Positions 43,126-51,495 are shown, numbered from the stretch's first letter. The stretch: DNA of 64,000 nt from Agromyces sp. CF514 (GCF_900113185.1 NZ_FOZD01000001.1:1240001-1304000); one strand, 5' to 3'. The notes: generated by a model from the letters alone, not told the origin. Translations and numbers: made by a program.

Positions 43126-43496
43126 GCGAGGGCCTCGCCGGTCGCGGTGCCGAGCTGCCCAGCCCGGGCGGCGCTCTGGGCGGCGGCGCTCTGGGCGGCG
43201 GCACGGAAGGCGGCCTCGCCGACTCCGGTCACGCGGTACAGCCGGCGGCGCGGGCGGCCGTCGGCCTCGGCCAGCTCGGGGGCCTCCCACTCGGATTCGA
43301 GCAGCCCCGCGGCATCCATGCGGTTCAGGGCGCGGTAGAGCGTGCCGTGCGAGATCAATGCGGACCCGTCTCTCTCGGCGAGGGTGCGCGCGAGGGCGAA
43401 GCCGAAGAACGAGCCCTCTCGCGGCTGGATCGTGAGGCCCGCGTCGAGGATCGCGAGCTCGATCGGGAGGAGCACTCCGGGGCGTCGTCTTGGCAT
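43122..43496 (-). CDS. PadR-family transcriptional regulator
   Basis: A 124-residue winged-helix regulator. Residues about 8-80 carry the PadR fold: LAILDAGL, GFALARTLAE, ISHGTLYRALNRMDAAGLLE and the wing RRRLYRVTGVGE. The start is ATG 43496; a GTG at 43514 lies within the operator and is less likely. The tail is Ala/Gln-rich with a repeated AAAQSA unit. A perfect 22-bp inverted repeat lies ten bases upstream, so the operon is probably autoregulated. Two coupled membrane-protein genes follow. Confidence 0.9.
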   Translation of the reverse strand: MPRRRPGVLLPIELAILDAGLTIQPREGSFFGFALARTLAERDGSALISHGTLYRALNRMDAAGLLESEWEAPELAEADGRPRRRLYRVTGVGEAAFRAAAQSAAAQSAARAGQLGTATGEALA

Positions 43497-43505
43497 GTTC
43501 GGGAG

Positions 43506-43527
43506 TATACGCACCTATGTGCGTATA
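43506..43527. promoter_or_regulatory. PadR-type operator, perfect inverted repeat
   Basis: TATACGCAC, four bases (CTAT), GTGCGTATA: a perfect 9-bp-arm dyad just upstream of the PadR gene. PadR proteins typically bind ATAC/GTAT dyads with similar spacing. TATACT or TATAC within it could also serve as a -10 box. Confidence 0.8.
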
Positions 43528-43546
43528 AGTCCAGAGTGGGGTCGGA

Positions 43547-43972
43547 TCACGACGGCGCGGGCGCGAAGAAGAGCTCCTGCAGGGAATCGGGCCAGTCGGC
43601 GGCCCGCCGAGTGGCCCCGTCGACGTAGGCCACGACCATGACGCACGTCGCGAGCGTCGTGCCCGCGGCATCCGTCATCGTGCACTCGATGTGGGCGTCG
43701 CGCTCGCGGAACTCGCGCACGAACGAGGTGATCGACACCGTCTGATCGCCGTCGACCGGCCTGATGAAGTCGATCTCGAGACGCCGCACCCAGGTCATGA
43801 AGCCGAGCGTGGCGAGGTTGGCGAGCGTCCAGCCGACGTTCTTCGCGAGCGCCTCCATGCGGTGATCGGTGAAGTACCTCGCATAGTTGCCCGTGCTCAG
43901 GTGCTGGAACGGGTCGAGCTCCGAGAACGCGACCCGATGCGTCGTCTCGTAGATGATCGGCAGGTTCGCCAT
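43547..43972 (-). CDS. Acyl-CoA thioesterase-like hotdog protein
   Basis: A 141-residue hotdog-fold protein of the 4-hydroxybenzoyl-CoA thioesterase type. The characteristic N-terminal segment is FSELDPFQHLSTGNYARYF, with the likely catalytic Asp and the following His and Asn. The long helix is followed by the strand VRRLEIDFIRPV. It should hydrolyse an acyl- or aryl-CoA; the substrate is not evident. Single gene between the PadR operon and the acetyltransferase. Confidence 0.85.
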   Translation of the reverse strand: MANLPIIYETTHRVAFSELDPFQHLSTGNYARYFTDHRMEALAKNVGWTLANLATLGFMTWVRRLEIDFIRPVDGDQTVSITSFVREFRERDAHIECTMTDAAGTTLATCVMVVAYVDGATRRAADWPDSLQELFFAPAPS

Positions 43973-43994
43973 GATGGCCCCCTCGTGCGGCGTG

Positions 43995-44026
43995 GCGGTT
44001 CGGTGGTTCCGCGGTTCGGCGGTTCC
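43995..44026. repeat. Two 16-bp direct repeats
   Basis: GCGGTTCGGTGGTTCC at 43995-44010 and GCGGTTCGGCGGTTCC at 44011-44026, differing at one base, in the 183-base region upstream of the thioesterase gene. I see no gene in that region. Confidence 0.75.
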
Positions 44027-44155
44027 GCGCCGACGCTACGCGCCCTTTCGCGACGCCGACAGCTGTTCGCGACGCAGCGTCCGTGGCATGGTGCGGAATC
44101 GTTCGTCGAGGTCGTCGCCGAACATTTCACCTGAGCGGATGCCGCGGGCTCGCCG

Positions 44156-44815
44156 TCACCCCAACCAGGACGGCTCGGCGAGCAACTCCTCGAGCTCGCG
44201 AAGGAGACGCGACGTGTGGAATCCGTCGGCCGACGCGTGGTGGATCTGCAGCGCGAGCGGCAGCAGCGTGCGCCCGTCGCGCTCGACGTAGCGTCCGAGG
44301 GTGAAGATCGGTGCGAAGTGGTTCGAGCCGCCGTCGATGTTCAGCGTGAACCCGGTGAAGCTCGTCCACGGCAGGCTCGAGATGTCGAACGCGTCGGCGC
44401 GCAGCTCGCCCTGCGGGAACATCCCGGTCGCGTGCGACGCGCTCGCGAGCGCCTCGACCGCCGCGGCGTGGAAGGCGGCGAAGTCGGCGTCGTACGCGAC
44501 CGACACGGCCGCGAACGTCTCGCGCTCGGGCTGGAACACCGTGAACGCCGGGTGCACGACGGGCCAGACCGCTGGCGCGCCCTCGTCGGTGAGCGTCATG
44601 CGGAACTCCGGATGCCGGTTCACGATGTTCGCGATCGCCCAGATCTGCGCGGGGTACGTCTTCTTCGTCGATTGCCGCAGTGCGGCGACGAACGCCGTCA
44701 CGTCGAGCTCGACCGTGATCGCGTACGTGCACGGAACCTGGTGCCGGTAGTACTCGAACGTCTCCCGTCGCGGCCAGGTCTCGAGGTCGACGGGTACTGG
44801 CGCAGGAGTGGTCAT
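44156..44815 (-). CDS. Chloramphenicol O-acetyltransferase-like protein (CAT type A)
   Basis: A 219-residue protein with the length and layout of trimeric chloramphenicol acetyltransferase. The catalytic HHxxxDG motif is QIHHASADGFH near residues 190-200, and the conserved regions WPRRETFEYYRHQVPCTYA and SLPWTSFTGFTLNI are present. CAT transfers acetyl from acetyl-CoA to the 3-hydroxyl of chloramphenicol. Whether this copy confers resistance is an inference from intact motifs. It stands alone, with no mobile element nearby, and its GC content matches the host. Confidence 0.88.
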   Translation of the reverse strand: MTTPAPVPVDLETWPRRETFEYYRHQVPCTYAITVELDVTAFVAALRQSTKKTYPAQIWAIANIVNRHPEFRMTLTDEGAPAVWPVVHPAFTVFQPERETFAAVSVAYDADFAAFHAAAVEALASASHATGMFPQGELRADAFDISSLPWTSFTGFTLNIDGGSNHFAPIFTLGRYVERDGRTLLPLALQIHHASADGFHTSRLLRELEELLAEPSWLG

Positions 44816-44904
44816 GGGTCGATCCTCGCAGGCGCGCGACGGGAGGCCGCGCTCATCCCCGAGTGATCAATCGACATGCCAGTTCCGCCTCACCGACGGA
44901 CCGT

Positions 44905-45480
44905 TCAGCTCCCGAGGTCGGGCTGCGGTGGCGCAACGGCCTTCGGCGGCAATCCGACGCTCAGAATCCGTTCGACCATGCGCACGGCGCGGTCGCTGAG
45001 CAGATCTGCGGGGTAGTACGACTCGTAGAGCGACTCAGCCTCGTCGAGCGAGTCGACTTCGCAGATCGCCATGAGCTCGGCGATGTCGCGCTCATCTCGG
45101 CCAGGGCGGTTCGCGCGCAGTTTCATCACCAGCATCGCCTCGGCCGAGGCGACCTGGATGACGACCGTCGCATCGTCGTAGATGGTGTGCCATTCGGCTT
45201 CGACGCCATATCGGGGGATGAAGCCCGACGCCTTCGCGTTGAGCCAATCGTCGGGCCAGCCGTTCTCGATGGCGATCGCCTGGCCGGCAGCGAGCACCTG
45301 TTCGGCATCGCCGATAGGCCGCGCATCGATGTCGACCGTCGACTCGCGGTCGAAGTAGCGAAGCGAGAGGGCAGCACCGCCGATGATTCGAAGACCGATC
45401 GGGCCGTCGGCTGCTTGGAGCTTCGTGACCAACTGCCGAAGCCCGTCGATGAGGTCGTCACGTTCGAACCGCGTCGTCAT
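44905..45480 (-). CDS. Nucleotidyltransferase-like protein (AbiEii/DUF6036-type), putative toxin
   Basis: A 191-residue protein whose N-terminal half matches the polymerase-beta-like nucleotidyltransferase pattern. GGAAL is at 34-38, then TVDID at 48-52 supplies the two metal-binding aspartates, as in AbiEii-type toxins. The C-terminal half is helical. AbiEii-like enzymes block growth by modifying tRNA or other targets and act in phage defence. The ATG overlaps the stop of an upstream XRE regulator (ATGA), giving a toxin-antitoxin-like gene order. The region is visibly lower in G+C than its flanks. The toxin role is inference. Confidence 0.78.
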   Translation of the reverse strand: MTTRFERDDLIDGLRQLVTKLQAADGPIGLRIIGGAALSLRYFDRESTVDIDARPIGDAEQVLAAGQAIAIENGWPDDWLNAKASGFIPRYGVEAEWHTIYDDATVVIQVASAEAMLVMKLRANRPGRDERDIAELMAICEVDSLDEAESLYESYYPADLLSDRAVRMVERILSVGLPPKAVAPPQPDLGS

Positions 45481-46052
45481 GCGCTCACCAGAGTGTCGGC
45501 ATCGACGAGTACTCCGCGCCGCAGGAATTCGGGCGGAACCTGTTCGGGCCGCGGCGTCAGCGTGTACGGGCCTTCACCGATCGCCCACTGCCGGCGCAGC
45601 GCGCGGGTCTCGCTGTTCGCCCAGTCGGGAACGGGCAGGTTCTCGGCGACCAGGTGGTGTGCGACGAGCGCGGCGATCGCGGCATCCCATTGCTTGCTGC
45701 CGGTGGACTCGGGTTCGGAGATCGTGAGCGCGAATCGCGTGGCGCCATGCTCCGCGGCCAGGTTGTCGTTGAGCTGGATGAACCGGCGCAGCGCGCGGTC
45801 CTCGCGATCATCGCGCACGGCATAGCGGATGTCGGTGGCGACGGTCGCGGCGTCGTCGCGAACCGTCGGGACGGCGACGAGTCGATGACCGGCTGCGCGG
45901 AGCGCGCGCTCGACCGCATCGAACGACGGGTTCTGGCGGCCACCCTCGATGAGGGAGAGGTGCGACTGCGACAACTCGGCGCGGTGGCCGAGCGCGCGCT
46001 GGGTCAGTCGACGGCTCTTGCGGGCCGAGCGGATCAGGCTTCCTGCGCTCAT
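45477..46052 (-). CDS. XRE-family HTH protein, putative antitoxin
   Basis: A 191-residue protein. Residues about 5-60 form an XRE helix-turn-helix (IRSARKSRRLTQRALGHRAE, LSQSHLSLIEGG). The remaining 130 residues are an unrecognised helical domain ending PEFLRRGVLVDADTLVSA. It is the first gene of a coupled pair with the nucleotidyltransferase-like protein. A near-perfect dyad lies 14 bases upstream of the start. Antitoxins of this layout bind their own promoter and neutralise the partner; here that is inferred from gene order. Confidence 0.8.
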   Translation of the reverse strand: MSAGSLIRSARKSRRLTQRALGHRAELSQSHLSLIEGGRQNPSFDAVERALRAAGHRLVAVPTVRDDAATVATDIRYAVRDDREDRALRRFIQLNDNLAAEHGATRFALTISEPESTGSKQWDAAIAALVAHHLVAENLPVPDWANSETRALRRQWAIGEGPYTLTPRPEQVPPEFLRRGVLVDADTLVSA

Positions 46053-46065
46053 GCGTCACCTCTAT

Positions 46066-46085
46066 ATATTCGATCTATCAAATAT
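46066..46085. promoter_or_regulatory. Operator/promoter of the XRE-nucleotidyltransferase pair
   Basis: ATATTCGAT, two bases, ATCAAATAT: 9-bp arms with one mismatch, in a strikingly AT-rich stretch. On the minus strand TTGATA and TATATA could be -35 and -10 boxes within the same DNA, so binding would block transcription. Confidence 0.65.
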
Positions 46086-46211
46086 TGTACCTCCTTACCT
46101 GGCTTGCGTGCGTTGTCGTTCTTGGAGCGAGCGTCGATCTGCTCGGCACCATTGGCGTGTCGACGACGCCCTGGCTCGACCCAGCCAATGGCACTTCGAT
46201 AACCTGCCGTC

Positions 46212-46730
46212 GTGCTTGAGACGATGATCACCGCGGCGATCGCGGCACTGGTCGCCTTCCTGTTCGCGACCCTCTCGGAATGGCTGCGTGAACGACGTGT
46301 CTTCCGCCACCGTTGGGACAAGAACACGTACACATTGCTCGCCGAATATCTCGGGGCAGCACGGCGCCTCATGCATCTAGCCGGTGATACGGCGCGGGAG
46401 GACTCCGACTCCGACTCATTGCGGGATGCGCTGATGGACCTGCGAATGCGTTGTGGACAGTTGCTCCTTCTGGCGAGCCCAGCGGTCGCAAGGCATGCCG
46501 TCAGCGTTCAGAGTCGCGCGTACGAGCTCGTCCGAGCTCAGTCGACCGGCGTGGACCCTAGACCGGACGGTCGTTCACCGATGACGCGTCTCTACGCAGC
46601 AGTCGGAGACTTGGTAACGGCGGCGCGAGGGCAACTGGCGCTGCCAGCGATCGACGGCATCCAACGTGACAACCTGCCCGCGGAATTCAAGACCTACGCG
46701 GACCAATCGGAAGACACGAGTGCGCGATGA
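46212..46730 (+). CDS. Hypothetical protein with N-terminal membrane anchor
   Basis: A 172-residue protein. One hydrophobic segment at the N-terminus (MITAAIAALVAFLFATLSEW) anchors a helical, charged cytosolic domain (RLMHLAGDTAREDSDSDSLR). The likely start is GTG 46212 or ATG 46224. Codon use is less GC-rich than in most neighbours. No family was recognised. It is divergent from the toxin-antitoxin-like pair and may belong to the same acquired segment, with the truncated gene beyond it. Confidence 0.6.
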   Translation: MLETMITAAIAALVAFLFATLSEWLRERRVFRHRWDKNTYTLLAEYLGAARRLMHLAGDTAREDSDSDSLRDALMDLRMRCGQLLLLASPAVARHAVSVQSRAYELVRAQSTGVDPRPDGRSPMTRLYAAVGDLVTAARGQLALPAIDGIQRDNLPAEFKTYADQSEDTSAR

Positions 46731-46861
46731 GCCCGAGCATCGAGATGACCATGCGTTCATCGAATGGGGCGATCCCATGTAGAGGCTGCGCGGCCGATTC
46801 CGCCAGCCCTGTGCGTACGCGCGGTTGGAGGTGACGGACCAACAAGCGCCGCGGGCCGCGC

Positions 46862-47370
46862 TCAGCGTCTTGCGGGCCGGTCTTGCCTGTTTCCCGGCAA
46901 ACGAACGGACTGACTGACGCGCAGGTCCTTCCACCCGAACCCGCCCGGCTCGGGCAGGCTCGCGCGGATCTGCTCGGCGGTGAACATGCGGCGGGGGAGC
47001 AGGTCGTCGGGCACGGGGTCGGCGGGCGGCGCGGCATCCGTCACGCCCTCGGCGAGCATGCGCACCTGGGCCTTCGCGACGAGCGGCACCGTCATGGTCC
47101 ACTCGGTGACCTGCGCGAGCGCGTACTGCGCCCAGATCGGCCACGGCACCACGACCACGCGACGTCCGGTGACGGATGCCACGCGCCGCACGGCCTTCGA
47201 CAGCAGCAGTTGCTCGGCGCCCACGACCGAGACGGTGGCCCGCGGCATCCGTCCGTCGACCGCTGCCTCGAGGATGTCGGTGAGGTCGTCGATCGGGATG
47301 GGGCGGATGGGCTTCTCGCGGAACCCGACCGTCGCGAACACGGGCACGGTGTGCACCCGGTGGATGTCTC
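46862..47370 (-). pseudogene. Truncated NAD(P)-binding epimerase/reductase, C-terminal remnant
   Basis: The stretch from VPVFATVGFREKPIRPIPID to LPEPGGFGWKDL is the C-terminal third of an atypical short-chain/NmrA-type NAD(P)H-binding reductase. The Rossmann half with its GxxGxxG motif is missing. Homology stops near 47370, where low-complexity arginine-rich reading begins and the next gene's promoter region starts. The fragment has an open frame up to 47506, but that leader looks non-coding. I read it as a decayed gene, cut at its 5' end when the neighbouring + strand gene arrived or when the segment was rearranged. Confidence 0.7.
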
Positions 47371-47442
47371 GCCGTGGGCGCGCCCTCCTGCTACCGTCGA
47401 CCCACCGCGTGGGAGCCGAGCCCGGCGTTGAGAGGAAACGCC

Positions 47443-48246
47443 GTGGAGGACGTGGGCGTCGAGCCGGGCGAGTCGACTGAGGAACACGGCGACATCGACG
47501 TCGCACCGCCGCGCACCCGCGGACTCGCCGCCTCCGTCTGGATTTCGCTCGGACTCGTGGGGTCGTTGGTCGTGAGCATCGTGCTGGTGGTGAACGGCGA
47601 AGGCCGGTACGCGTTCCAGGGCATGGATTCGTCGGCGAACCTGACGAATGCGATCGTCGCGATGAGCATCGCGTTGGGAGTGCCGCTCAGCGTGATCGTC
47701 GCCTGGATGATCCGTCATCGCCAGCTCGGCAAGCAGCGCAGGATGCTTCGCCGGGCTCCGCTCGTGACGGCCCTGGTCTGCCTCGTCATCGGCTCGACGA
47801 CGGTCGCCGTCGTCGCGAGTGCCGTCAGGCGGGTCGATCACGATGCCGTCGTCGCGTTCCAGGAATCGCTTGATCCCGCCGCGGTCGAAGCTGAGGGCCT
47901 CGCCCACCTCGCGTGGATGGCCGAGCGACTCGAGCTCGCCGTGCTCGGGGAGCCCGAGGTGAGACGGGAATCGTGCGTCCTCGCCGATTCCGGTCGGGGG
48001 GTGGCGCCCGTCGTCACGATCGAAGCTCACGCGGGTGGCGTTGCGGCGCAGGACCTCCCTCGGGTCGCCCTCTCGTTCTGGAGGGCCGAGGGGTACGACC
48101 CGAACACGGACAACGGATCGATGGCGTACCTCTCGGGCGTCCCGCTCGAGGACCCGTACACGGAGATCCTGGTGGTGCGTGATTCGCCCGAGACCGGGGT
48201 GCACGAGCTCTCGTACCACGCGGTGTGCATGCAGCCAGCGCCGTAG
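47443..48246 (+). CDS. Membrane protein, 267 residues, function unknown
   Basis: A protein with an acidic cytosolic start and three hydrophobic segments (about residues 35-55, 70-92 and 108-128). A C-terminal soluble domain of about 130 residues has two cysteines (RRESCVLADSG and YHAVCMQPAP). The start is GTG 47443, with AGAGGAAA ahead; earlier in-frame starts overlap the truncated gene. No family was recognised. It precedes the fructan operon by 259 bases and shows no link to it. Confidence 0.65.
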   Translation: MEDVGVEPGESTEEHGDIDVAPPRTRGLAASVWISLGLVGSLVVSIVLVVNGEGRYAFQGMDSSANLTNAIVAMSIALGVPLSVIVAWMIRHRQLGKQRRMLRRAPLVTALVCLVIGSTTVAVVASAVRRVDHDAVVAFQESLDPAAVEAEGLAHLAWMAERLELAVLGEPEVRRESCVLADSGRGVAPVVTIEAHAGGVAAQDLPRVALSFWRAEGYDPNTDNGSMAYLSGVPLEDPYTEILVVRDSPETGVHELSYHAVCMQPAP

Positions 48247-48433
48247 CCGACGCCACGACCACGTGGCTCGACTCCGCACGACCAATCGCTCTGCTCCCGC
48301 CCGAGCGAGCGGACTCCGCGGTATCGCGATGCCGGTTCCCCCTCGCCGATGAGGCGAGCTGGCGCTGCGCGAGACGGAATCCAGCGCGGGCAGGGGTCGC
48401 ATCGGCTCCATCTCGACATGACTCACTTTCCGT

Positions 48434-48489
48434 GATTAACCGCTTGACCAACCTTGATTCGCCGGTTATGGTTCTGGATAACCGATTAA
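48434..48489. promoter_or_regulatory. Promoter and LacI-type operators of the fructan operon
   Basis: TTGACC (48444-48449), 17 bases, TATGGT (48467-48472) is a good sigma-70-type promoter. The dyad CGGTTAT (48463-48469) / ATAACCG (48478-48484) overlaps its -10. GATTAACCG just upstream (48434-48442) and GATTAACC just downstream repeat the half-site. The LacI protein of the operon is the likely ligand. Confidence 0.7.
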
Positions 48490-48505
48490 CCAAGCGAGAG
48501 TGACG

Positions 48506-50050
48506 ATGAACCAACGAGGGTTTTCCCAGCCGAACGGCGCCTGGATCGGCGACGTCATCCCGTGGCAGGAAGACGGGGTGTTCCACCTCTTCTACCTGCA
48601 CGAGACGCGCCGCACTCCGAAGGAGGGCATGCCCTGGCGTCGCCTCACCACTGAGAACCTGGTCGACTTCACGGATGCCGGCATGGCCATCGCCTCGGGC
48701 GGCCTCGACGCCGACGACTTCAACATCTACACGGGCAGCATCGTGCTCGCGGCCGACGGCACGCACCACGCCTTCTACACCGGGCAGAACCCGACCAAGG
48801 TCGGCGACGACGGCCTCGCGCTGCAGCTCGTCATGCACGCGACGAGCACCGACGGCATGGACTCGTGGCAGCGGCATCCGTCGCACACCTTCGGGGCGAC
48901 CGCCGGGTACGAGACCGCCGATTGGCGCGACCCGTTCGTCTTCTGGGACGACGAGGCGCAGCTCTGGCGCATGCTCATCACCGCCCGTCACGTCGACGGC
49001 CCGGCCCGGCGCCGCGGCGTCATCGCGCAGTGCACCTCGACCGACCTCACGACCTGGGAGCCCGCAGCGCCGTTCTGGGACCCGCGCCGCTACATCGCGC
49101 ACGAGTGCCCCGAGGTCTTCAAGATGGGCGACTGGTGGTACCTCGTCTCGTCGGAGTTCAGCGACGCCTTCACCACCAGGTACCGGATGTCGCGCAGCCT
49201 GCACGGCCCATGGCTCACGCCCGAGCACGACACCATCGACGGCCGCGCTTTCTACGCGGCGAAGTCGGCCGAGCGCGACGGACGGCGCTTCTTCTTCGGC
49301 TGGATCGCCTCCCGCGAGGGCGCGACCGACGACGGCGCCTGGCAGTGGGCCGGCACGATGTCGGTGCTCGAGGCCGAGCAGCGCGCCGACGGAGCGCTCG
49401 CGTTCCACCCGGCCGAGGAGCTGCGCGAGACGTTCTCGGAGCCCGCGTTCGCGCAGCCCGGCTCGGAGTCCGGCGCACAGATTGGCGCGCAGGTCGGCGA
49501 GACCATCGCCCCCGGCACCGTGCTCGCCGCACCCGACGGCTACCGCGACCTCCTGACGAGCGAAGACGCCCCGTCGTCGTTCCGCCTGCGAGTCAGCCTC
49601 GACATCGTCGAGGGCACCACCGAGACCGGCGTGCTGCTCCGGGCGAGCGCCGACGGCGACGAGGGCTACGTGCTCCGGCTCGAGCCGAGGCGCGGGCGCC
49701 TGGTCTTCGACCGGTGGCCGCGCCGGTCGACCGGCACCGAGCAGTGGCAGATCTCGGGCGACGTGCCCTTCGCGGTCGAACTCGAGCGCCCGTGCCGGCT
49801 CGACCCGGGGGTGCACGTGCTCGACGTGATCGTCGATGGCGACCTCTGCGTCGCGACGGTCGACGACGCGACCGTGCTGAGCACGCGACTCTACGACCAC
49901 GCGAGCGGCCGGGTCGGCCTCTTCGTCGGCGAGGGCACCGTCACGGTCGAGGAGTTCTCGGTGTTCGCACGCGAGCAGGCAGAGTCCGCCCAGCACGAGA
50001 CATCCGTCATCGAAATCGACACCGCCGACCTCGTCGCAACCACCACCTGA
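48506..50050 (+). CDS. GH32-family glycoside hydrolase (beta-fructosidase-like), cytosolic
   Basis: A 514-residue glycosidase with the five-bladed propeller of family GH32 and a C-terminal beta-sandwich. The acidic triad can be followed as D16 (WIGDVIPWQEDG, replacing the classic NDPNG), D142 in WRDPFVF and E200 in HECPEVF. No signal peptide is present, so it should act inside the cell on imported fructo-oligosaccharides. ATG 48506 has GAGAG ahead; a GTG two codons earlier is possible. It is the first gene of an operon with a sugar importer, LacI regulator, a second GH32 and a fructokinase. Confidence 0.88.
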   Translation: MNQRGFSQPNGAWIGDVIPWQEDGVFHLFYLHETRRTPKEGMPWRRLTTENLVDFTDAGMAIASGGLDADDFNIYTGSIVLAADGTHHAFYTGQNPTKVGDDGLALQLVMHATSTDGMDSWQRHPSHTFGATAGYETADWRDPFVFWDDEAQLWRMLITARHVDGPARRRGVIAQCTSTDLTTWEPAAPFWDPRRYIAHECPEVFKMGDWWYLVSSEFSDAFTTRYRMSRSLHGPWLTPEHDTIDGRAFYAAKSAERDGRRFFFGWIASREGATDDGAWQWAGTMSVLEAEQRADGALAFHPAEELRETFSEPAFAQPGSESGAQIGAQVGETIAPGTVLAAPDGYRDLLTSEDAPSSFRLRVSLDIVEGTTETGVLLRASADGDEGYVLRLEPRRGRLVFDRWPRRSTGTEQWQISGDVPFAVELERPCRLDPGVHVLDVIVDGDLCVATVDDATVLSTRLYDHASGRVGLFVGEGTVTVEEFSVFAREQAESAQHETSVIEIDTADLVATTT

Positions 50051-50148
50051 CCTTCACCTCTGCATCACCCACACAGCACCACAGCAAACACAGCAGCACC
50101 ACCCAGCACCCCCACCCACCTGCAGTTCGATCAAAGGAGATTCCGATC

Positions 50149-51495
50149 ATGTCGACCCCGAAGCGCAGGCGAGCGTTCCTCGCCGCTGCCGCCACCGCAG
50201 CCGCAGCAGCACTCCTGTTCACCGGATGCGCGGGCGCGGCGAGCAGCGCCGACCCGACCGACGTCGACCCGAAGGGCGAGATCGTGCCCCGCGAGATCTC
50301 GTGGCTGCTGTCGCGGCCCGCTGACGGCGGCGTGATCACGGCGATGCAGCAGATCGCCGACGAGTACGCCGACGAGCACCCGGGGTTCTCGCTCAACCTC
50401 ATCACGACGCCCGACCGGCCGTCGTACATCCAGAAGTACGAGACGCTCGCGGCGGCGAAGAAGCTGCCCGAGCTGTTCGACACCGATGCGACGCCCTTCG
50501 CCCAGAAGCTCGCGAAGTCGGGCCAGATGATGGATGTCGACGCGCTGCTCGACGACCTCGGCCTGTCTGACGAGTACCGTGAGGCCGCCCTCAACTACCA
50601 GCGCTTCGACGACGGCTCGCTGTACATGGTGCCGTTCGAGTTCCAGCTCGAGTTCTTCTGGTACAACAAGGCCCTGCTCGCCGACGCGGGCGTCGAGGTG
50701 CCGGCCACGCTCGACGACTTCCCGGCGATGTGCGAGGCGCTGCGGGCGAAGGGCATCACGCCGATCGCCCTCGACGGGCAGGACCAGTGGCCGCTCGAGC
50801 GCTACATGGCGTACTACCCGTTCCGCCTGGCGGGCCCCGAGTACGTGCAGCAGCTGAAGACCGGCGACGCGTCGTTCGCCGACCCGGCGGGCAAGGCCGC
50901 GGCCGACTGGCTGTACTCCCTCGGACAGGCCGGATGCTTCCAGCAGGGCTTCTCGTCGACGGGCTACGCCGACGCCCAGGCGCTCTTCACCTCGGGCAAG
51001 GCCGCCGTCTACAACATCGGTACGTGGGAACTCGGCAACCTCGCGACGGATGCGCTCGACCCGGCCGTGCGCGACGACGTCGACTACTTCACGCTGCCGA
51101 CCATCGACGGCGCCGTGACCGAAGACAATGAGTTCGTGACCCCGTCGGGCATCGGCATGGCCGTGAACGCGCAGACGTACGACCCGCTCGTGCGCGACTT
51201 CCTCGCGTTCGCCCTCGACCGCTACCCCGAGGTCTACGCCGCGACCGGTGCGCTCTCGCCGACCACCAACGTCGAGACCACGATTCCCGACAACGCGACC
51301 GAGCTGTACTCCCGTGCGGTCGGTCAGGCGAACGAGGTCGGCCCGCGCATCGCGATGCCGTGGGACACGCAGCTCGACCCGGCGACCAACACCCGCCTCC
51401 AGCAGGAGCTGACCCTCCTGGTGCAGGGCGACATCACGCCCGACGAGTTCATCGAGACGATGGATGCCGCCCTCGCGGAGAACGTCAATGGCTGA
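50149..51495 (+). CDS. Carbohydrate ABC transporter substrate-binding lipoprotein
   Basis: A 448-residue family-1 extracellular solute-binding protein. The signal peptide ends in lipobox FTGC (Cys27). The mature part shows the usual landmarks for sugar binders: YETLAAAKKLPELFDTDATP, DGSLYMVPFEFQLEFFWYN, and LFTSGKAAVYNIGTWELGNL. It should deliver fructans or inulin-type oligosaccharides to the permeases. AAAGGAGA precedes the ATG. The last eight bases overlap the first permease gene. The 98 bases before it are an A/C-rich leader without a gene. Confidence 0.92.
   Translation: MSTPKRRRAFLAAAATAAAAALLFTGCAGAASSADPTDVDPKGEIVPREISWLLSRPADGGVITAMQQIADEYADEHPGFSLNLITTPDRPSYIQKYETLAAAKKLPELFDTDATPFAQKLAKSGQMMDVDALLDDLGLSDEYREAALNYQRFDDGSLYMVPFEFQLEFFWYNKALLADAGVEVPATLDDFPAMCEALRAKGITPIALDGQDQWPLERYMAYYPFRLAGPEYVQQLKTGDASFADPAGKAAADWLYSLGQAGCFQQGFSSTGYADAQALFTSGKAAVYNIGTWELGNLATDALDPAVRDDVDYFTLPTIDGAVTEDNEFVTPSGIGMAVNAQTYDPLVRDFLAFALDRYPEVYAATGALSPTTNVETTIPDNATELYSRAVGQANEVGPRIAMPWDTQLDPATNTRLQQELTLLVQGDITPDEFIETMDAALAENVNG

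Noticed and set aside
47371-47506. Upstream extension of the truncated reductase
   Set aside because: The open frame continues, but the sequence becomes Arg/Pro-rich without family likeness, so I ended the pseudogene near 47370.
49215-49532. Minus-strand frames inside the first GH32 gene
   Set aside because: Shadows of the glycosidase coding frame with no independent start signal or conserved sequence.
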